Below, piece by piece: positions 18,987 through 27,623 of a DNA stretch of 54,415 bases. Source of the DNA: Alphaproteobacteria bacterium (GTDB lineage: Bacteria > Pseudomonadota > Alphaproteobacteria > SHVZ01); assembly GCA_009694025.1 (NCBI GenBank), contig SHVZ01000011.1, forward strand, positions 1 to 54,415. The letters run 5' to 3'. The notes below the pieces were generated by a model. The model saw only the letters and a program-made list of their open reading frames with translations. It did no database searches and was not told the origin of the DNA. A program made the position numbers and the translations under genes. Within the stretch, counting starts at the first letter, position 1, and each line of letters opens with the position of its first letter.

Positions 18987-19014
18987 TTGCAATCCTCGGC
19001 GAGGCCGTTATAGT
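18987..19014 (+). promoter_or_regulatory. candidate sigma70 promoter for yajC-secDF
   Basis: TTGCAA (18987-18992) and TATAGT (19009-19014) are separated by 16 bases, 39 bases upstream of the yajC ATG. Located in the divergent gap between the DUF815 gene and yajC. A GGGAG ribosome-binding site follows at about 19040. Confidence 0.5.
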
Positions 19015-19053
19015 CCGCCCACCCAAATCCGGCCAGATCGGGAGTCCTCGCAA

Positions 19054-19419
19054 ATGCTGATTTCGCCCGCCTACGCCCAGACCGGCGGCGGCGCAGGCTT
19101 CGACATCATGGCGCTCGCGCCCTTGGTGTTGATCTTTGTCGTCTTCTACTTCCTTCTGATCCGGCCCCAGCAGAAGAAGATGAAGCAGCATCGCGAGATG
19201 CTCTCGGCGGTGCGTCGGGGCGACCGGGTGGTGGTCGGCGGCATCGTCGGCACGGTCGCCAAGGTGGTGTCGGATACCGAGCTGAACATCGAGATCGCCG
19301 ACGGCGTCCGCGTCCGCGTGGTCCGCAGCGCCGTCGCCGAGGTGCTGTCCAAGACCGAGCCGGTTAAGGCCGAGGGCGGCGGCAAGGCTGCCGAAGACAA
19401 GCCGGCTTCCGGCGGCTGA
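19054..19419 (+). CDS. yajC: preprotein translocase subunit YajC
   Basis: 121 residues. A single N-terminal membrane helix (LAPLVLIFVVFYFLLIRPQQ) is followed by the conserved QQKKMKQHREML and GDRVVVGGIVGTV. YajC forms the accessory SecDF-YajC complex that assists Sec translocation. The MLISPAYAQ opening is typical of alphaproteobacteria. The C-tail is Lys/Ala-rich. First gene of a yajC-secD-secF operon. Confidence 0.97.
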   Translation: MLISPAYAQTGGGAGFDIMALAPLVLIFVVFYFLLIRPQQKKMKQHREMLSAVRRGDRVVVGGIVGTVAKVVSDTELNIEIADGVRVRVVRSAVAEVLSKTEPVKAEGGGKAAEDKPASGG

Positions 19420-19428
19420 TCGTCCTCG

Positions 19429-21003
19429 ATGATTCAGATCCAGCGTTGGAAGATCATCGTCGTCGCGCTTCTGTGCGTGTGGGGCGTGCTCTACGCGCTC
19501 CCATCCTTCATGCCGCGGGCCGTAGTCGATCAACTCCCGCGCTGGCTGCATGCCGACCGCATCAACCTCGGCCTCGACCTGCAAGGAGGCTCGCACCTCT
19601 TGCTCGAAGTCGACACGCGCGCGGTCAAGGTCGATCGCCTGCAGAACCTGGTCGATGACGTCCGCGTCACTTTCCGCAATCAGCGCCTGAACTACACCGA
19701 TCTCGGCGTCGACGGGGACGCCGTCTCGGTTCGCCTTCGCGACCTCAACGATCGCGAAAAGGTGGGGACGGCGCTCCGCGGCATCGATCCGGCGGCGACG
19801 GTCGTCGTCTCGCCGGAAGGCGTCGCGCGCCTCACCTATACGGAAAAAGCCTGGGAGGACCGCTTCACCGCGGCGATCCAGCAGTCGCTCGAGATCGTCC
19901 GTCGCCGCATCGACGAGACCGGCACCCGTGAGCCGACGATCGTCCGCCACGGCAAGGATCGGATCCTGGTCCAGCTCCCGGGCGTCGACGATCCGGAACG
20001 GATCAAACGTCTGCTCGGTACAACGGCGAAGATGTCGTTCCACCTGGTCGACATCCGCGCGTCCCAGGCCGACATCGAGGCCGGGCGCGCGCCGGCCGGC
20101 TCGATGATCGTCGAGAACGACCGCGCCGCCCCCGACGGCCGGCGCGAGAGGCTGGCCGTGCTCCGCCGTGTCGCCGTCTCCGGCGAGAACCTGACGGACT
20201 CACAGCCGACGTTCAACAACGGCGAGCCGGTCGTCAGCTTCCGCTTCGATGCGATCGGCGCGCGCAAGTTCGCCGAGGTCACCACTGAGAACACCAACAA
20301 GCCATTCGCCATCCTGCTCGACAACCGGGTGATCTCGGCGCCCAACATCCGCGAGCCGATCCTCGGCGGCTCCGGCATCATCACCGGCGGCTTCACCGTC
20401 CAGTCCGCGAACGAGCTTGCGCTCCTGCTTCGCGCCGGCGCGCTCCCGGCGCCGCTCAAGGTGCTGGAGGAGCGGACCGTCGGTCCCGATCTCGGCTCGG
20501 ACTCGATCCGCGCCGGCACCGTCGCCATCATCATCGGCTACGCGCTGATCGCCCTGCTGATGGTCGTCGGCTACGGCCTGTTCGGCATCTTCGCCAACGT
20601 CACGCTGATCCTGAACATCGCCTTCACCATCGCGATCATGGCGGGGCTGGGCGCGACGCTGACCCTGCCGGGTCTCGCCGGCATGGTCCTCGGTCTCGCC
20701 ATGTCGGTCGACGCCAACGTGCTGATCTACGAGCGCATGCGCGAGGAGGAGCGCCTGGGGCGGTCGCCGTTCCCGGCGGTCGACGTGTCGTTCCAGCGCG
20801 CCTACGTCACCATTGTCGATTCAAATCTCACCACCCTCATCGCCGCGCTGTTCCTTTATGCGCTCGGCTCCGGCCCGGTGCGCGGCTTCGCGGTCACGCT
20901 CGGCATCGGCATCGCCTGCTCGATGCTGACCGCCGTCACGGTGACGCGCATGCTGGTCGTCGGCTGGCTCAAATGGGCCAAGCCGAAGCAGCTACCGATC
21001 TGA
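19429..21003 (+). CDS. secD: protein translocase subunit SecD
   Basis: 524 residues. One N-terminal membrane helix is followed by the periplasmic P1 region and DRINLGLDLQGGSHLLLEVD, the characteristic first motif. The five C-terminal helices contain LGLAMSVDANVLIYERMREE, where the proton-relay aspartate sits. With SecF it uses the proton gradient to pull exported chains. It lies nine bases after yajC. Confidence 0.98.
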   Translation: MIQIQRWKIIVVALLCVWGVLYALPSFMPRAVVDQLPRWLHADRINLGLDLQGGSHLLLEVDTRAVKVDRLQNLVDDVRVTFRNQRLNYTDLGVDGDAVSVRLRDLNDREKVGTALRGIDPAATVVVSPEGVARLTYTEKAWEDRFTAAIQQSLEIVRRRIDETGTREPTIVRHGKDRILVQLPGVDDPERIKRLLGTTAKMSFHLVDIRASQADIEAGRAPAGSMIVENDRAAPDGRRERLAVLRRVAVSGENLTDSQPTFNNGEPVVSFRFDAIGARKFAEVTTENTNKPFAILLDNRVISAPNIREPILGGSGIITGGFTVQSANELALLLRAGALPAPLKVLEERTVGPDLGSDSIRAGTVAIIIGYALIALLMVVGYGLFGIFANVTLILNIAFTIAIMAGLGATLTLPGLAGMVLGLAMSVDANVLIYERMREEERLGRSPFPAVDVSFQRAYVTIVDSNLTTLIAALFLYALGSGPVRGFAVTLGIGIACSMLTAVTVTRMLVVGWLKWAKPKQLPI

Positions 21004-21021
21004 GGGGACGAGGAAGATCAC

Positions 21022-21969
21022 ATGTTCAGACCCGTCCGCCTGCTGAGCAAGGTCCCGAAGGTCGATTATTTCAGGTTCCACAAGCTGTGCTTCGCGCTGT
21101 CGGTCGCGCTTTGCCTGATTTCCGTGGTCTCGATCGCTGTCCGCGGTTTGAACTACGGTGTCGACTTCGCCGGCGGCGTCCTGATCGAGGTCCGCACGCC
21201 GGGCGCCCCCGACCTCGCCAAGATGCGCGCCGACATCGGCGCGTTGAACCTGGGCGACGTCGTGCTCCAGGATTTCGGCGGCAGCAACGACGTCCTGATC
21301 CGCATCGAGCGCCAGACCGGCGGCGAGGACGCCGAGATGGCTGCGGTCCTGAAGGTGCGCGAGACCCTCGCCAAGACGCTCGGCGGCAACGTCGAGTATC
21401 GCCGCGTCGAGGTTGTCGGTCCCAAGGTCGGCGGCGAGCTCATTCAGGACGGCATCCTCGCCGTCACTTTTTCGCTCACCGGGATCATGGCCTACATGGC
21501 GTTCCGTTTCGGCTGGCGCGCCGGCACTGCCGGCGTCGTCGCCATCCTGCACGACTGCTTGACCACGGTCGGGCTGTTCTCGGTGACCGGCCTCCAGTTC
21601 GATCTGAACGTGCTGGCGGCGGTGGTCACCATCGCCGGCATCTCGATCAACGACACGGTGGTCATCGACGACCGTATCCGCGAGAACGCGCGCAAGTTCA
21701 AGCGTATGGACTTCCGCGAGCTGATCAATCTCAGCGTCAACCAGACCATGGCGCGGACCGTCGTCACCAACGGCCTGGTGTTTCTCGCCACCTTCGCGCT
21801 GGTGCTGTTCGGCGGCCCCGTGCTGTTTGGCTTCTCCTTCGCCATGCTCTGGGGCGTCATCGCCGGCACCTATTCGACCATCTATGTCGCCGCGCCGCTC
21901 GAGTGGTACCTCTCCAATCGCGGCAAGGCCCACGCCAAGGAATTGCAAGCGGAGGCAGGCTCGACCTGA
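21022..21969 (+). CDS. secF: protein translocase subunit SecF
   Basis: 315 residues. The FAGGVLIEVRTPG motif and the TIAGISINDTVVIDDRIRE segment with the membrane aspartate and arginine are diagnostic. Six membrane helices. It follows secD by 18 bases and precedes a Mth938-like gene, a frequent neighbour of secF in this class. Confidence 0.98.
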   Translation: MFRPVRLLSKVPKVDYFRFHKLCFALSVALCLISVVSIAVRGLNYGVDFAGGVLIEVRTPGAPDLAKMRADIGALNLGDVVLQDFGGSNDVLIRIERQTGGEDAEMAAVLKVRETLAKTLGGNVEYRRVEVVGPKVGGELIQDGILAVTFSLTGIMAYMAFRFGWRAGTAGVVAILHDCLTTVGLFSVTGLQFDLNVLAAVVTIAGISINDTVVIDDRIRENARKFKRMDFRELINLSVNQTMARTVVTNGLVFLATFALVLFGGPVLFGFSFAMLWGVIAGTYSTIYVAAPLEWYLSNRGKAHAKELQAEAGST

Positions 21970-21976
21970 CCGGCCG

Positions 21977-22351
21977 ATGGAGATCACCCCGCTTATCCCG
22001 GACGGACGGCAGGTCATCGAGAGCTATGGCGATGGCCGCTTCCGGGTGTCGGGCGTCGCGATCGAGGGATCGCTCCTGGTGATGCCGACGGTGACTTTCT
22101 CCTGGTCGGCGGTCGACGCCTCGACCATGACGCTGGAGTCGCTGGCGCCGGTTCTCGCCGCAGATCCCCCCATCGAGATCCTGCTTGTGGGCTGCGGCAA
22201 GCGCCTGGTGCCGCTCGCGCCCGCGCTCAAATCGGCCCTTCGCGACCGCGGGATCGGTGCCGACCCGATGGATACCGGTGCCGCCTGCCGCACCTACAAC
22301 GTGCTGATGGCCGAGGGCCGCCGGGTCGCCGTCGCGCTGCTCCCGGTTTAG
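21977..22351 (+). CDS. Mth938-like domain protein (NDUFAF3/DUF498 family)
   Basis: 124 residues from the ATG at 21977, seven bases after secF. The family motif is the C-terminal GADPMDTGAACRTYNVLMAEGR region and the ILLVGCGKRLVPL strand. Mitochondrial NDUFAF3 assists assembly of complex I; bacterial members beside secF are unassigned. The protein has no signal peptide and is presumably cytoplasmic or peripherally membrane-bound. Confidence 0.9.
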   Translation: MEITPLIPDGRQVIESYGDGRFRVSGVAIEGSLLVMPTVTFSWSAVDASTMTLESLAPVLAADPPIEILLVGCGKRLVPLAPALKSALRDRGIGADPMDTGAACRTYNVLMAEGRRVAVALLPV

Positions 22352-22357
22352 CCCGTG

Positions 22358-23128
22358 ATGCGGCTCTCCGCTCTCGTCGTCGCCCATAACGAAGCGGCCC
22401 AGCTCGCCGAGTGCTTGGCGACGTTGCGTTTCGCCGACGAGATCGTCGTCGTCCTCGACCGCACCACCGACCGCAGCCCCGCCGTCGCCGAGGAACACGG
22501 CGCGCGCATCGTCGAGGGAACCTGGCCCATCGAGGGTGATCGGCGCTCGGCCGGCATCGATGCCTGCCGCGGAGAGTGGATACTGGAAGTGGACGCGGAC
22601 GAGCGCGTGCCGCCGGAGCTGGCAAAGGAGATCGACCGCCACCTGCCGACCGCGCATCGCGGCTATTTCCTCGTCCCCTTCGCCAACCACATCGGCCATC
22701 GCCTCGTCCGCTATGGCTGGGGGGCGTATAACGGCGTCGGCATGAAGCCATGCCTCTTCGCCAGGGGGTGCAAGACCTGGGGGCGCCGGCGGGTCCACCC
22801 GCGCATCGAGCTCAGCGGTCATCGCTCCGTGCTGACCCACCCGATGACCCACTACGTCTATCGCGACGTCGCCGACGCCATCCAGCGCCTCAACCGTTAT
22901 TCGAGCCTGAACGCCGAGCAGATGCGCGAGGACGGCACGGTCGGAACGCTCTGGCCCAACCTCCGGCGCATGCTTTCCAGGTTCTGGAAATCCTATGTCG
23001 CCCGCCGCGGCTATCGCGAGGGGGCTTACGGGCTGCTGCTCGGGTTGTTCGCCGCGCTCTATCCGATCCTCAGCTATCTGAAGGCCCGCATCGCCGAGGA
23101 CGAGAAGAAGGACACGCGAGCCCGATGA
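22358..23128 (+). CDS. glycosyltransferase family 2 (KdtX/WaaE-like)
   Basis: 256 residues from the ATG at 22358 (a GTG immediately before is also in frame). The GT-A nucleotide site is LSALVVAHNEAAQLAECL and the acidic motif is ILEVDADERVPPEL. The central FVPFANHIGHRLVRYGW region and the C-terminal basic/aromatic stretch resemble transferases adding a sugar to the LPS core. The stop overlaps the cupin ATG. Donor and acceptor cannot be deduced. Confidence 0.88.
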   Translation: MRLSALVVAHNEAAQLAECLATLRFADEIVVVLDRTTDRSPAVAEEHGARIVEGTWPIEGDRRSAGIDACRGEWILEVDADERVPPELAKEIDRHLPTAHRGYFLVPFANHIGHRLVRYGWGAYNGVGMKPCLFARGCKTWGRRRVHPRIELSGHRSVLTHPMTHYVYRDVADAIQRLNRYSSLNAEQMREDGTVGTLWPNLRRMLSRFWKSYVARRGYREGAYGLLLGLFAALYPILSYLKARIAEDEKKDTRAR

Positions 23129-23454
23129 AGATGGCCGATATCCCGTTCCAGACCGTGGATTGGTCGGGCGTCGAGTCGACCGAACATCCGGGCATCTCCG
23201 GCAAAGCGATCTGGCGCACCCGCCAGTTCGGCGAGATCCGGGTACGCATGGTCGAGTACACGCCGGGCTACGTCTCCGACCACTGGTGCGAGAAGGGCCA
23301 TGTGTTGCTGGTGATGCAGGGGCGCCTCGACACCAAACTCGCCGACGGCCGGAAGTTCACGCTGATCCCCGGCACCAGCTACCAGGTCGCCGACGGCGCC
23401 GAGCCGCACCGCTCGTCCACCGACATCGGCGCCATCCTGTTCATCGTCGACTGA
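23125..23454 (+). CDS. DHCW-motif cupin fold protein
   Basis: 109 residues, a single cupin barrel. The opening IPFQTVDWSGVESTEHPGIS and SDHWCEKGHVLLVMQGRLDT are the marks of this small family. His residues in DHW and KGH with later EPHRSS could hold a metal. Function is not known. It overlaps the glycosyltransferase stop and is followed by the methyltransferase after one base, so it belongs to the same unit. Confidence 0.85.
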   Translation: MKMADIPFQTVDWSGVESTEHPGISGKAIWRTRQFGEIRVRMVEYTPGYVSDHWCEKGHVLLVMQGRLDTKLADGRKFTLIPGTSYQVADGAEPHRSSTDIGAILFIVD

Positions 23455-23455
23455 G

Positions 23456-24265
23456 GTGAGCGGCCACCTCACGTTCACCGTCGATCTCGACGACCCGGCG
23501 CTGGTCGCCGCCTACGACGACCTGCCGCTGTGGTCGGCGATGGCTGGTCTCCTGCTGCTGGAGCACGTGCCGCTCGCGCCCGCGATCGTGGTGCTCGACG
23601 TCGGCTGCGGTACCGGCTTCCCGGCGATCGAGCTGGCCGAGCGCCTCGGGCCGTCGTCGCGTGTCCACGGACTCGATCCTTGGGCTGCGGCGCTCGACCG
23701 CGCGCGGGCGAAGGCTGCGGCGCGAGGGGTCGCCCACGTCGTCCTCGATCGGGGCGACGCCGCCCGCATGCCCTATGCCGACCGGCATTTCGACCTGATC
23801 GTCTCGAATCTCGGCCTCAACAATCTCCCCGATCCCGAGGCGGCGGCGGCAGAATGCCGCCGCGTGCTCAAGCCCGGCGGGCGGCTCGCGCTCTCGACCA
23901 ACCTCGTCGGGCACATGGCCGAGCTCTATGAGGTCTTGGAGCGCGTCCTCGCGGAAACCGGCGCCGAGCGCGAGGCGGGCGCGCTCCGCCGCCACGTCGA
24001 CGGGCGGGCGAGCGTCGCCGGTGTCCGCGCGCTCCTCGAGCGGCACGGCTTCCGGGTCGGTCGTGTCGAGGAGACGACGCGTCTGCTTCGCTACGCCGAC
24101 GGCACCGCGCTCCTGAACCATTGGTTCGTCAAGCTGGGCTTCCTCGACGGATGGCGCGCGACGGTCGATCCGGCCCGAGCGGCCGAGGTCTTCGGGCGGC
24201 TGGAGGCGGCGTTGCCCAGGCCGCTGACCCTGACCGTTCCCTTCGCCTATATCGAAGCGCAGTAG
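23456..24265 (+). CDS. class I SAM-dependent methyltransferase
   Basis: 269 residues from a GTG at 23456. Motif I is VLDVGCGTGFPAIELAERLG, motif II-III includes GDAARMPYADRHFDLIVSNL, and motif post-III is LKPGGRLALSTNL. This is the UbiE/BioC-like methyltransferase_11 type. The substrate is unknown. It is the last gene of the long yajC-to-methyltransferase run and is followed by a strong hairpin. Confidence 0.88.
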   Translation: MSGHLTFTVDLDDPALVAAYDDLPLWSAMAGLLLLEHVPLAPAIVVLDVGCGTGFPAIELAERLGPSSRVHGLDPWAAALDRARAKAAARGVAHVVLDRGDAARMPYADRHFDLIVSNLGLNNLPDPEAAAAECRRVLKPGGRLALSTNLVGHMAELYEVLERVLAETGAEREAGALRRHVDGRASVAGVRALLERHGFRVGRVEETTRLLRYADGTALLNHWFVKLGFLDGWRATVDPARAAEVFGRLEAALPRPLTLTVPFAYIEAQ

Positions 24266-24274
24266 CAGAAAAGC

Positions 24275-24298
24275 AGAGGGGGCCCGAAGGCCCCCTCT
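24275..24298. terminator. bidirectional intrinsic terminator
   Basis: A perfect 10-bp stem (AGAGGGGGCC / GGCCCCCTCT) closes a CGAA tetraloop. It sits between the convergent methyltransferase and PuuD-like genes. The U-tract is poor on the plus strand (TTGG), so termination efficiency is uncertain, but stem stability is high. Confidence 0.8.
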
Positions 24299-24320
24299 TG
24301 GACGACCCGCGGCGGGTCGC

Positions 24321-24911
24321 TCAGATGTTCTGGGCGCTGACCATCGCATAGAGCATGGGGACGGAGAGGACGGTGTTGGCACGCGAGACCAGCATCGCCA
24401 TCCGGCCCGCCGCCTTCTTCTCGTCCGGCGTCGCGTCGACCAGGCCGAGCGCCTTCTGCTGGTTCGGCCAGATCAGGAACCAGACGTTGAAGGCCATGAT
24501 CAGGCCGAGCCACATGCCGATGCCGATGGCGCGATGCTGGGGCACGCCCTCGGCCCCGCCGAGCATCAGCGCCTGGCCGATGTAGCCGTTCATGTAGGCG
24601 AGCAGGAGGCCGGTCGCCACGGTGGCGAGCGCGGCGTAGCGGAACCAGAAGAGCGCGGTCGGCGCGATCACCTTGGACACCGCCGGCTTCTGCTCGTCCG
24701 GGATCTTCGGCATCGAGGGGATTTGGACGAAATTGAAGTACCAGAGGAGGCCGATCCACATCACGCCGGACAGCACGTGCAGCCAGCGCATGAAGAACGT
24801 CCAGTAGCCGTAGTCGAAGGCTGCCGGCCGGACCAGCAGCCAGAAGATGATCGCCGCCAGCACGAAGCCGGCAATCACCGCTCTCTCAAGTTTCTCGAGG
24901 ACCGAAGTCAT
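24321..24911 (-). CDS. PuuD-type urate hydroxylase membrane domain protein
   Basis: 196 residues from the ATG complement at 24909-24911, preceded by GGGAGGG. Membrane-embedded protein with the family opening FFMRWLHVLSGVMWIGLLWY and FNFVQIPSMPKIP. Full PuuD proteins are about twice as long and end in a cytochrome c domain with CxxCH; that domain is absent here. Stand-alone versions of this membrane domain are common and their activity is unproven; some databases call them antitermination protein NusG, which is wrong. No purine-degradation genes are nearby. Confidence 0.85.
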   Translation of the reverse strand: MTSVLEKLERAVIAGFVLAAIIFWLLVRPAAFDYGYWTFFMRWLHVLSGVMWIGLLWYFNFVQIPSMPKIPDEQKPAVSKVIAPTALFWFRYAALATVATGLLLAYMNGYIGQALMLGGAEGVPQHRAIGIGMWLGLIMAFNVWFLIWPNQQKALGLVDATPDEKKAAGRMAMLVSRANTVLSVPMLYAMVSAQNI

Positions 24912-24982
24912 GTGGCATCCCTCCCGGTAATGGGGCATCCCAGGGTTTGATTTGCCTAAGCAGTGTAACCCAACATCTAGTC

Positions 24983-26068
24983 TCACGCCAGGGTGAGGCG
25001 CGCCGCAGCTTCGCCCGAACGGATCGCCCCTTCAAGGGTTCCCGGCAGGCCGGTCCTAATCCAGTCCCCGGCGAGCACGAGGTTGGCCAAGCTGGTCCGC
25101 GCGGGCGGGCGCAGGCGTTCCATCGCCGGCGTCGCCGCGATCGTCGCGCGGCGCTCCTTGACGATGCGCCAGGGCGGCATGGGTTCGGCGAGATCGAAGG
25201 CGCAGGCCATCTCCGGCCAGAAGCGGGCGGCCAGCGCCTCCGGCGGGTCGGCCAGCAGGCGGTCGGCCGCGCTCACGGTGGCCGAGATCACGTCGCCCCG
25301 CCAGAGCGCCCACTGCGCGAGACCGCCGGTGAGTCCGATCAGCCGCGGCGTCAGCGCTCTGGCGACAACTCCGAAATGGGCGTTGACGATGGCGCGGGAC
25401 TCCGACGGGACCGCGAGGCCGGGCAGGAGAGGGGCGGCGGCTGTCGGCGGCAGTGCCAGAATCACCCGGTCGTCGTTGCCGAGGTCGATCCGGTCGGCGG
25501 CAAATGTGAGCGCCTGCGCACGGCCGCCGCCGATCTCGACGCGCGCCAGACGCCGGCCGCAGACGAGACGATCGCCGAGGCGCGCCGCGGCCGGCTCGAC
25601 CAGCGCATCGCCGATGCCGGTGCGCGCGATCCACGCCCGGCAGGCGCGCTCGGTCGTAAGCCGGCCGAAGACCGACGCAAGCCCCCGCCACGAGGCTTCG
25701 CCGGGTTCGGTGTTGAGGGCGGCGAGCGCCACTGGACGAAAGGCGGAGATCAGCCCCCCCGGTGTCGGGCGCACGGTCCACCTGCGACCGCTTTCGAGAT
25801 CGATGAAGGGGTAGGCGGCCGGTGCCATCTCGATCATCCGGTCGCGGGCGCCGAGCCGGTCGAGATAGGCGAGCGCCCGGCGATTGGCGCCGAGAAGGAG
25901 GTGCGTCCCGGTATCGATCCGCCGGTCGAGCTGGGGATCGTGGTAGGTCCGGCATCGTCCACCCGGCACCGGTGCCGCCTCGTGCACACGGACATCGACG
26001 CCGGCCTCCAGCAGCGCGACCGCCGCGCTCAGGCCGGCGATCCCGGCGCCGACGACATGGACCGTCAC
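24983..26068 (-). CDS. hpnE: hydroxysqualene dehydroxylase HpnE, short form
   Basis: 361 residues from a GTG (26066-26068) that overlaps the hpnD stop. HpnE is an FAD-dependent enzyme that reduces hydroxysqualene to squalene for hopanoid synthesis. The dinucleotide site is VHVVGAGIAGLSAAVALLEA with PGGRCRTY after it; the C-terminal LVLAGDWIRTGLPGTLEGAI is the second FAD contact. Known members are about 410-430 residues. Here the segment between RRWTVRPT and PVALAALNTEPGEAS is about 45-50 residues shorter than I expect, with the reading frame intact. Order hpnC-hpnD-hpnE is the classical squalene block. Confidence 0.9.
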   Translation of the reverse strand: MTVHVVGAGIAGLSAAVALLEAGVDVRVHEAAPVPGGRCRTYHDPQLDRRIDTGTHLLLGANRRALAYLDRLGARDRMIEMAPAAYPFIDLESGRRWTVRPTPGGLISAFRPVALAALNTEPGEASWRGLASVFGRLTTERACRAWIARTGIGDALVEPAAARLGDRLVCGRRLARVEIGGGRAQALTFAADRIDLGNDDRVILALPPTAAAPLLPGLAVPSESRAIVNAHFGVVARALTPRLIGLTGGLAQWALWRGDVISATVSAADRLLADPPEALAARFWPEMACAFDLAEPMPPWRIVKERRATIAATPAMERLRPPARTSLANLVLAGDWIRTGLPGTLEGAIRSGEAAARLTLA

Positions 26069-26850
26069 CGGGCGAGTCCGAACCGGCAGGCGAGCACGAT
26101 GGCGATCGCCTCGAGCGTGCCGAGCTTGGGCCGCTCTTCGGCCGGAAGCCGGTCGAGGAGGCGGCGATAAAGGCGAAGCATGGCGAGACCGGGCCACAGG
26201 CGCCGGCGGTCCGACCGCGCCGCGCTCGACTCCGCCTGATCGTAGAGAGCCTGGGCGCGGGCGGCGAGCCATGCCTTGGCGTCGGCGAGGCGGGGATCGG
26301 CGAGAATCGCCCCGAGGTCGTCGCTCCGCATCGCGGCGGCGGCAAGTGCTTCCCGCGGCAGGTAGAGTCGGCCACGCGCCGCGTCTTCCTGGACATCGCG
26401 GAGAATGTTGGTGAACTGGAGCGCCGTGCCGCCCGAAAAGGCGAAGTCGGCGGCGGCATCGTCATTGCAGCCGAAGATGGCGACGGCGATGCGCCCGACC
26501 GCACCGGCCACCCGACGGCAGTAGAGATCGAGCGTCGGCAGGTCGGGGGCATGGAGCGGCGCCGTCACATCGGTATCGAGCCCGTCCAGCACCATCTCGA
26601 ACCACGCCCCGTCGAGGCGGTGGCGGCGGATCGCGCGCGCCATCTCGGTGCCGTCATCGGCGGCGAACACTTGGTCGAGGTGCCGGCGCGCGGCAGCGAG
26701 CCCGGCGCGGCGGATCTCCGCCGGAAGGTCGGCATCGGCGATGTCGTCGACCGTTCGGCACCAGCCGTAGACCGCGAACATGGCGCGGCGCTGAGCCCGT
26801 GGCATCAGCCGCATCGCCCAGTAGAAGCTGCTGCGGCGCGCCTCGTTCAT
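26065..26850 (-). CDS. hpnD: presqualene diphosphate synthase HpnD
   Basis: 261 residues, squalene/phytoene synthase fold. It condenses two farnesyl diphosphates to presqualene diphosphate. The two Asp-rich motifs are CRTVDDIADAD and NILRDVQEDAARGRLYLP. The opening SSFYWAMRLMPRAQRRAMFA is typical. The ATG overlaps the hpnC stop and its stop overlaps the hpnE GTG, so all three are translationally coupled. Confidence 0.95.
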   Translation of the reverse strand: MNEARRSSFYWAMRLMPRAQRRAMFAVYGWCRTVDDIADADLPAEIRRAGLAAARRHLDQVFAADDGTEMARAIRRHRLDGAWFEMVLDGLDTDVTAPLHAPDLPTLDLYCRRVAGAVGRIAVAIFGCNDDAAADFAFSGGTALQFTNILRDVQEDAARGRLYLPREALAAAAMRSDDLGAILADPRLADAKAWLAARAQALYDQAESSAARSDRRRLWPGLAMLRLYRRLLDRLPAEERPKLGTLEAIAIVLACRFGLAR

Positions 26851-27620
26851 CGCCTGACGATCCAGCGAAGCCCGCCGGCAAGGGCGGCTCCGACATAGCC
26901 GAGGATCGATAGGCGGACGCGACCCGCCAGCGGGTCGCGGCGGCGGAGCCGGCGTGCCAGGCGCTCGGCGACGGCGAAGGTGATCGCCGCCTGGAGTGCC
27001 AGGCGCCGGTCGGCGATCTGCCGGCTGAGCGGCCTCGCCTGGATCAGGAGCTCGTCGACGCGGTCGAGGGCACGGTCGAGGACGCGGCGGAGCGCAGGCA
27101 GGGTCCGGCGCTCGCCGAGATCGGTGACCGCGGCGCCTTCGGCCTCCATCCACGACATCGGCAGGTAGACGCGGTCGAGGGCGAGAAAATCCTCACTGCA
27201 GTCCTGCAGGTGGTTGAGGACCTGGAGCGCCGTGCAGAGCGCGTCGGACGCAGGCCGAGGCTCCAGCTGCTCACCGTGCAGGTCGAGCAGGAAGCGGCCG
27301 ACCGGAACCGCCGAAAAGCGGCAATACAGCAGAACCTCGCTCCAGTCGCGATAGCGGGTCCTGCTCACGTCCCAGCGGAAGGCCTGCAGGAGTTGCTGCA
27401 GCGGGGCGTTGTCGGGGTCGCCCTGGCCGATCACATCGAGGCGGTGGAGCTTCTCCTCTTGTGCAAGGGCCGGATCGTCGGCGATGTCGTCGGCAACGCG
27501 GGCGGCCCGGTAGAAGGCCATGACCGCTTGGCGTCGTTCCGGCGAGAGAAAGCGTGCGGCGACCGGGAAGTTCTCGGTTGCCGCCGACTTTCCCGACCTC
27601 GTCGCCGACGCCGGCTTCAT
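26847..27620 (-). CDS. hpnC: hydroxysqualene synthase HpnC, short form
   Basis: 257 residues. It converts presqualene diphosphate to hydroxysqualene. The start SGKSAATENFPVAARFLSP, the first motif VADDIADDP and the second motif HLQDCSEDFLALDRVYLP are those of HpnC. The loop between EEKLHRLDVIGQGDPDN and LLQAFRWDVSRTRY is about 25-30 residues shorter than in the Zymomonas-type protein I remember. It begins only three bases after the MFS stop, so it is probably on the same transcript as the upstream catabolic-looking genes. Confidence 0.93.
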   Translation of the reverse strand: MKPASATRSGKSAATENFPVAARFLSPERRQAVMAFYRAARVADDIADDPALAQEEKLHRLDVIGQGDPDNAPLQQLLQAFRWDVSRTRYRDWSEVLLYCRFSAVPVGRFLLDLHGEQLEPRPASDALCTALQVLNHLQDCSEDFLALDRVYLPMSWMEAEGAAVTDLGERRTLPALRRVLDRALDRVDELLIQARPLSRQIADRRLALQAAITFAVAERLARRLRRRDPLAGRVRLSILGYVGAALAGGLRWIVRR

Positions 27621-27623
27621 GGC

